From NCBI GenBank assembly GCA_013298215.1, contig JAAFKE010000037.1, positions 1-40,201 on the forward strand: a stretch of DNA of 40,201 nucleotides, given 5' to 3'. The notes beneath the pieces are model-generated. The model did no database searches and was not told where the DNA came from. It saw only the letters and a list, made by a program, of their open reading frames with translations. The first letter of the stretch is position 1; the number at the start of each line of letters is the position of its first letter. This DNA is from Cytophagales bacterium. Lineage in GTDB: Bacteria > Bacteroidota > Bacteroidia > Cytophagales > Spirosomataceae. This document shows, one piece after another, positions 36,779-40,201 of the stretch. The position numbers were made by a program, and so were the translations under genes.

Positions 36779-37772
36779 TATTCTTATAATTACTTCATCG
36801 GTTGATATTTCCGTAAATGAGGTTTGTAAAGAACTTGACAAGTTGGGGTCAAAATATTTTAGATTAAATATTGACGAAATTATATTTGGTTCAAATTTTA
36901 GTTTCAAAAAAAATGATAAAATTTGGGAGTATTTTTTTAAAATAAGTGGAAATACTATTCAAAATGACACATTTAATGTCGTTTGGCAAATTGGAACAAT
37001 CGAACTTTTTACAATGTTTGAGAAAAAAATGAATAATGTTATTGATATAGAATTCAGTAAAAGGTTCATCAAAGAGGAGTATAGACAATTTTTACTTTCT
37101 TTTTACATTTTAAATAGAAATAAGAGATGGGTTAATGGGTATCAAAATGTTATTAGTGCTAATCAAAAAATGCCAAATCTCGTATTGGCTTCTGACTTAG
37201 GGTTGAGAACCCCAAAAACAATAATCACAAATAATTCAGATGAAGCAGAAAAATTTTGCTCAGAAAATAATTGGAATGTTATCGTTAAGCCATTCAAATT
37301 TATAGAATTTGAAAATAGAAATAATCTTTATTATGCTTTTGCGAATAAAATAAATGAAACAGAATTTCATAAATTCAAAAATAATATTGCTCTTGCACCA
37401 ACAATGTTACAAGAGTATATTGAAAAAGACATTGAACTAAGGGTAACAATAATTGGAGACAAAGTTTTTGCCGTTGCAATAAATTCGCAGACAAATGATA
37501 TTTCAAAAAACGATTGGCGAATTATTGACCCGTCTAAAATAGAACATAGCGAGTTTACATTGCCAAAAGAAATAGAAGAAAAATTAATACTATTTAATCA
37601 GTTTTATGGTTTAGACTATTCTGGCATTGACTTAATAATAGACAAACAGGGGGATTTTGTTTTTTTAGAATGCAATCCCGAAGGGGAATGGTATTGGTTA
37701 GAAGAAATTTTGGCTTTACCTATGGCAAAGACTTTCGCAGAACTTTTGAACTCTTACCAAATTCTGGACTAA
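36771..37772 (+). CDS. ATP-grasp peptide ligase (graspetide type)
   Basis: A 333-residue ATP-grasp enzyme resembling MvdC/MvdD and grasp-with-SPASM ligases. An N-terminal domain (NILIITSSVDISVNEVCKEL) precedes the ATP-grasp fold, with VIVKPFKFIEF (ATP-binding lysine), MLQEYIEKDIELRVTIIGD and the metal-binding end FLECNPEGEWYWLEE (~298-312). Family members form omega-ester or omega-amide bonds between side chains of a precursor peptide. It is coupled to the 68-residue gene and shares the cassette with a radical SAM/SPASM enzyme, a combination known in Bacteroidota as grasp-with-spasm. Its stop lies 10 nt before site B. Confidence 0.87.
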   Translation: MNNILIITSSVDISVNEVCKELDKLGSKYFRLNIDEIIFGSNFSFKKNDKIWEYFFKISGNTIQNDTFNVVWQIGTIELFTMFEKKMNNVIDIEFSKRFIKEEYRQFLLSFYILNRNKRWVNGYQNVISANQKMPNLVLASDLGLRTPKTIITNNSDEAEKFCSENNWNVIVKPFKFIEFENRNNLYYAFANKINETEFHKFKNNIALAPTMLQEYIEKDIELRVTIIGDKVFAVAINSQTNDISKNDWRIIDPSKIEHSEFTLPKEIEEKLILFNQFYGLDYSGIDLIIDKQGDFVFLECNPEGEWYWLEEILALPMAKTFAELLNSYQILD

Positions 37773-37781
37773 AAAAACGGC

Positions 37782-37912
37782 ATACAACATGGTATTTATG
37801 AAAGACTGGCTGACGTAAGTAATTGAACATCAGTAATTCTATTTAACTTTGTGCAAGGGCTGAACTTTTGAGTTTCAAATGCCAGTCCTTCATAAATACC
37901 CCGACGTTGGCA
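37782..37912 (+). repeat. attC-like site B
   Basis: 131 nt. Inverse core ATACAAC (37782-37788), core GTTGGCA (37906-37912). The stem arms 37791-37810 and 37881-37900 match over 20 bases with one mismatch. The loop carries a promoter-like element and GAGTTTCAAATGCC, which is also present in site C. The inverse core and its flank pair with the end of site A. Confidence 0.87.
37823..37851 (+). promoter_or_regulatory. Promoter inside site B, for cassette 3
   Basis: TTG (37823-37825), an 18-nt spacer and TAACTTTG (37844-37851), a full match to TAnnTTTG, about 105 nt before the lipoprotein ATG. Confidence 0.62.
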
Positions 37913-37957
37913 GCCATTTTAAAACAGAACCAGAAAATACAAACTAACTAAATTAAT

Positions 37958-38641
37958 ATGAGAACTTTATTGACTTTTTCACTCGGACTTTTCATGCTGA
38001 CTTCATGCGGAAACTCTACACAAACCCAAGACAAAACAACAGAAAATAGTGCGACTATTGAAACTTCTATTCCATCAGACTTGGTTTACGAAATATTGGA
38101 GGAAACAAAAAATGAATCAATTAGCAAATGTAACTTGGACATTAAACTAAGTAGAAAAATAACGAAAGAAGAATTGACAACCCTTGCACTCAAACTTAGA
38201 GAAACAAGACAAAGCTATAATCATCTTTGGATTGGCTACACATTAGACAATATGAAAGTTGGTTCTGGTGCTTGGGCGACATCTCACTTTACACCTGAAT
38301 TAGAAGTACAAATTTTGGGAGCAACTGCGGAAGAAGAAAATAATTTAAATAAAAGTGCTGACAAAATTGACGGCAAACAAATTGGAAAGTGGTTTGAGCA
38401 ACAAGCGAGTTCTGCAAGTTATTTACTTTACGAGAAAAATAACAAATTCTTTATGAAAACTACTTTTAAAGACGGTAGCATGATGGAAAGTAAAATCAAC
38501 AAAAAGAAAGTTAGTTCAGGACTAAAACTAAGCGACCCAGAGGATACGAACGGAGAATATTACATCATTTCAAAAAGTGGCGAACTTGAATTTTATAACA
38601 AGGAAGACAAGAAATTTGCGACAGGACAACCCGTAAAATAG
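37958..38641 (+). CDS. Lipoprotein of unknown function
   Basis: A 227-residue protein. The N-terminus is a lipoprotein signal with lipobox LTSC (C17). A Thr/Gln/Asn-rich linker follows, then a stretch (KCNLDIKLSRKITKEELTTL, starting near residue 57) that predicts an alpha/beta fold, including LWIGYTLDNMKVGSGAWATSHF. Such a pattern occurs in cassette-type and Bacteroidota lipoproteins of unknown role; I do not recognise a named family. A 17-nt imperfect tandem duplication spans its stop (38624-38657). Confidence 0.82.
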   Translation: MRTLLTFSLGLFMLTSCGNSTQTQDKTTENSATIETSIPSDLVYEILEETKNESISKCNLDIKLSRKITKEELTTLALKLRETRQSYNHLWIGYTLDNMKVGSGAWATSHFTPELEVQILGATAEEENNLNKSADKIDGKQIGKWFEQQASSASYLLYEKNNKFFMKTTFKDGSMMESKINKKKVSSGLKLSDPEDTNGEYYIISKSGELEFYNKEDKKFATGQPVK

Positions 38642-38664
38642 GACAATCCGTAAAATAAAACGGC

Positions 38665-38858
38665 TGCCAACATGGGTTTGTGGCAAGTGGGGCTAACGGA
38701 AGTAATTGAACATTAGTAATTTTATTGTACTTTTGTTTCGGCTGATGGAAACCTTTTGAACATTTGTCAGTAATTGAACATCAGTAATTTATATCGGCGG
38801 ACGTTCGGGCAGTCGAGTTTCAAATGCCCCACCTGACCACAAGCCCTTTCCGTTAGGT
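38665..38858 (+). repeat. attC-like site C
   Basis: 194 nt, the longest site. Inverse core TGCCAAC (38665-38671), core GTTAGGT (38852-38858). The arms 38674-38693 and 38826-38846 pair with one unpaired extra base. The loop holds two copies of GTAATTGAACAT(T/C)AGTAATT (starting at 38702 and 38770), suggesting an internal duplication relative to site B. The inverse core pairs with the end of site B. Confidence 0.85.
38706..38735 (+). promoter_or_regulatory. Promoter inside site C, for cassette 4
   Basis: TTG (38706-38708), a 19-nt spacer and TACTTTTG (38728-38735), a full match to TAnnTTTG. Confidence 0.62.
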
Positions 38859-38867
38859 GCTATTTCA

Positions 38868-39113
38868 TTAAGCAACAACAAATTGACGACTTTTGACAGG
38901 CAACGACCTTAACAACAGACAGAGAGCTATACCGATTGTGTCGTTCTCTTCTTTACAAGCAGATTCGCAAATGTCTATACAATCGTTATCAACATTGCCA
39001 TCGTCTAAGACAAGATGCAAGTTTCCGCCAGCCAAATTACCTAAATCTTGGTAGTAGAAACTGACTAAATCTTTGACATGAAAACTTAACTTTTGGGCAC
39101 TAGTCTGATTCAT
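38868..39113 (-). CDS. Small protein on the opposite strand of cassette 4
   Basis: An 81-residue protein (MNQTSAQKLSFHVKDLVSFY start) with ordinary amino-acid composition, an acidic middle (LVLDDGNVDNDC) and several cysteines. It starts 24 nt from the divergent HNH-like gene and ends 16 nt inside the cassette. A good minus-strand promoter precedes it. I do not recognise the family. Genes against the array direction are uncommon in cassettes; it may be an immunity or regulator partner of the HNH-like protein (speculative). Confidence 0.6.
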   Translation of the reverse strand: MNQTSAQKLSFHVKDLVSFYYQDLGNLAGGNLHLVLDDGNVDNDCIDICESACKEENDTIGIALCLLLRSLPVKSRQFVVA

Positions 39114-39129
39114 TAAACCTTTTTTTACA

Positions 39130-39161
39130 CAAATTTAATGAAAGAAAAACACAATGGCAAA
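39130..39161 (-). promoter_or_regulatory. Promoter of the antisense small gene
   Basis: On the minus strand, TTTG (39161-39158), a 20-nt spacer and TAAATTTG (39137-39130). It overlaps the first codons of the HNH-like gene. Confidence 0.55.
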
Positions 39162-39917
39162 TGTGCAATTTGTGGAACTAATGGTCCTTTGTCGAAAGAA
39201 CATGTACCACCACAAAAGGCTTTTAATGACCGTAGTTTTATATCTGTACCTCATAAATCAGCCGAAAATCTGAGATACGACCAAAAGCCAAGAGCGAAAC
39301 CAATGCAAGGCGGAGTACATTATTACTCAATTTGCCAACGGTGCAACAACAATACTGGTAGTTGGTATGGAAACGATTACGTGGCTTGGACTTATGAGGC
39401 TTATCGTGTGGGACAAGCCTCGAATTTTAATCCAACATTATTGCATTTACATCTTGGGTTTCCTTTGAGAATTATAAAACAAGTAGTTACAATGTTTTTT
39501 TCGGTTAATGGGCATTTGTCAGAACAACACCCCGAATTGGTAAAATTTATACTTAACAAACACGAAAAGTATTTACCAAATCCGATTCAGATTTATGCCT
39601 ACTATAATTTTGAGGGAAATTTGAGGTACAGCTCTTTTTCGGCAGGTGGACAAAATATGAGTTTATTCTCTGAAATTGCTTTTCCGCCATTGGGATTTGT
39701 CATGTGTTATGGGACACTTCCACCCGATGACAGAATGTATAATATTAGCTTTTTTGCTGAATCAGGCTACAATGAGTTTAGAGATGTCGTTTTGAAAATG
39801 CCAGCATTGCCAACGCACTTACACGTAGCAGGCACTTACTTGACAAAAAAAGAAATTGAAGATAATTATCGAAAACACGAGGAAGAAACAACCAAGAATA
39901 TGCACAATAAAACGTAA
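39138..39917 (+). CDS. HNH-like zinc-finger protein
   Basis: A 259-residue protein. The N-terminal ~75 residues show a treble-clef/HNH-like pattern: C9-x2-C12 (CAIC), E21-H22 (SKEHVPP) and C66-x2-C69-N (CQRCNNNTG). The histidine of EHVPP could be catalytic, and the cysteines should hold zinc. The rest (PTLLHLHLGFPLRIIKQVV onward) is unrecognised and may recognise a target. HNH proteins are often nucleases in defence or mobile elements, but activity here is not shown. The ATG lies directly after the divergent gene's promoter. Confidence 0.78.
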   Translation: MKEKHNGKCAICGTNGPLSKEHVPPQKAFNDRSFISVPHKSAENLRYDQKPRAKPMQGGVHYYSICQRCNNNTGSWYGNDYVAWTYEAYRVGQASNFNPTLLHLHLGFPLRIIKQVVTMFFSVNGHLSEQHPELVKFILNKHEKYLPNPIQIYAYYNFEGNLRYSSFSAGGQNMSLFSEIAFPPLGFVMCYGTLPPDDRMYNISFFAESGYNEFRDVVLKMPALPTHLHVAGTYLTKKEIEDNYRKHEEETTKNMHNKT

Positions 39918-39951
39918 CTCATAGACAATATCAGACAAAAATAGAAACAGC

Positions 39952-40082
39952 ACCTAACATGGTATTGGCAAGAGGCGGGCGGACGGAATAAATTTAGCAG
40001 TTTTGCTCTTTTGAGCATCATTGCAAAGGCTCAACATTCGAGCCTTGAAGCCCCGCCCCTCGCCAATACCCCGACGTTAGCT
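39952..40082 (+). repeat. attC-like site D
   Basis: 131 nt. Inverse core ACCTAAC (39952-39958), core GTTAGCT (40076-40082). The arms 39961-39980 and 40050-40070 are complementary with a few mismatches and one extra base. The right end TACCCCGACGTT is identical to site B. The loop lacks the TTGAACAT promoter block of sites A-C. The inverse core pairs with the end of site C. Confidence 0.85.
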
Positions 40083-40201
40083 GACAGCTTTTTTAGTCAG
40101 ATACCAAACTACACGAGAAGTGTGTGCAATTACTGAAATAGAAATCATTGAAAGAACTATTGAAATATAGCTAAAACATATAAAATAGGTCACTAAAACT
40201 A
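40077..40201 (+). mobile_element. Start of cassette 5 (truncated by window edge)
   Basis: AT-rich DNA after the core of site D. No gene can be recognised in the 125 bases available. Confidence 0.6.

Larger units (their letters stand above)
34172..37906 (+). mobile_element. Cassette 2 (peptide-modification pathway)
   Basis: About 3.7 kb between the GTT at 34171 and the GTT at 37906. It contains five or six genes in one direction and ends with site B. This is long for a cassette, and no internal attC-like site was found. Confidence 0.75.
37907..38852 (+). mobile_element. Cassette 3 (lipoprotein)
   Basis: 946 bp between the junction GTTs at 37906 and 38852, holding one gene and site C. Confidence 0.78.
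38853..40076 (+). mobile_element. Cassette 4 (HNH-like protein and divergent small gene)
   Basis: 1224 bp between the junction GTTs at 38852 and 40076. It holds two divergent genes and site D. Confidence 0.78.
32403..40201 (+). mobile_element. Integron-like gene-cassette array
   Basis: After the recombinase the DNA turns AT-rich and consists of four complete units and one partial unit, separated by palindromic attC-like sites. Junction GTTs lie at 32557, 34171, 37906, 38852 and 40076. The inverse core opening each site is complementary to the core closing the previous one (for example ATACAAC at 37782 against GTTGTAT at 34171). This holds for all four sites, as expected if each unit was a circle joined at G^TT. 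All main genes run in the same direction as the array. The right end is outside the window. Confidence 0.85.

Noticed and set aside
31317-40201. Calling the region a classical class-type integron
   Set aside because: The recombinase lacks the IntI insertion between the Lys motif and HSLRH, has an extra N-terminal domain and faces the array; only the cassette logic is shared.

Overview
The window comes from a bacterium of the phylum Bacteroidota, probably the Cytophagales (inference). The signs are Bacteroidota-type promoters (TTTG / TAnnTTTG), BspA-type surface repeats, C-termini ending Gly-Cys-X, a CarboxypepD_reg/outer-membrane barrel receptor, GH3 and DUF2452 proteins, and a menaquinone pathway. 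No rRNA, tRNA or CRISPR array was recognised.

Left part (1-9880): two tandem giant secreted mosaic proteins, the first cut by the window edge, with a lone LytTR regulator between them. Their last ~1.2 kb and the start of their shared module are almost identical, while the middle of the module differs. Centre (9895-31317): ordinary chromosome. It holds a Rieske lipoprotein-menE-hypothetical operon divergent from DUF2452-menB-EVE-secreted protein-OsmC; an exported superoxide dismutase; an outer-membrane barrel receptor; an SMP-30-like protein; a WbqC-like protein; clpC; an APC permease divergent from a YeiH-type transporter; a deoxynucleoside kinase divergent from trhO-surE; a GH3 protein; and a short single-stranded DNA-binding protein.

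Right part (31317-40201): the most interesting region. The short ssb overlaps by one base a tyrosine recombinase gene (R215, H305, R308, H331, Y340). Downstream of the recombinase the DNA becomes strikingly AT-rich and is organised as an integron-like gene-cassette array. There is one attI-like point (GTT at 32557) followed by four ~130-195 bp imperfect-palindrome sites (34046-34177, 37782-37912, 38665-38858, 39952-40082). Each site starts with an inverse core ending AAC and ends with a core starting GTT. The inverse core of each site is complementary to the core that ends the PREVIOUS site, over about 9-15 bases. This is the signature expected of cassettes that circularise and insert at G^TT. 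The recombinase lacks the extra internal segment that marks classical IntI, has an extra N-terminal domain, and points toward the array instead of away from it. This therefore looks like an integron-like system built on a Xer-like recombinase.

The cassettes carry: (1) a membrane-anchored erythromycin-esterase-like protein; (2) a complete RiPP-type peptide pathway (radical SAM/SPASM enzyme, 37-residue candidate precursor, attenuator-like hairpin, Fe(II)/2-oxoglutarate oxygenase, 68-residue candidate second precursor, ATP-grasp ligase); (3) a lipoprotein; (4) an HNH-like protein with a small divergent gene; (5) a truncated cassette. Three of the sites contain a Bacteroidota-type promoter (one imperfect) in the loop, aimed at the next cassette, so each cassette may carry its neighbour's promoter.
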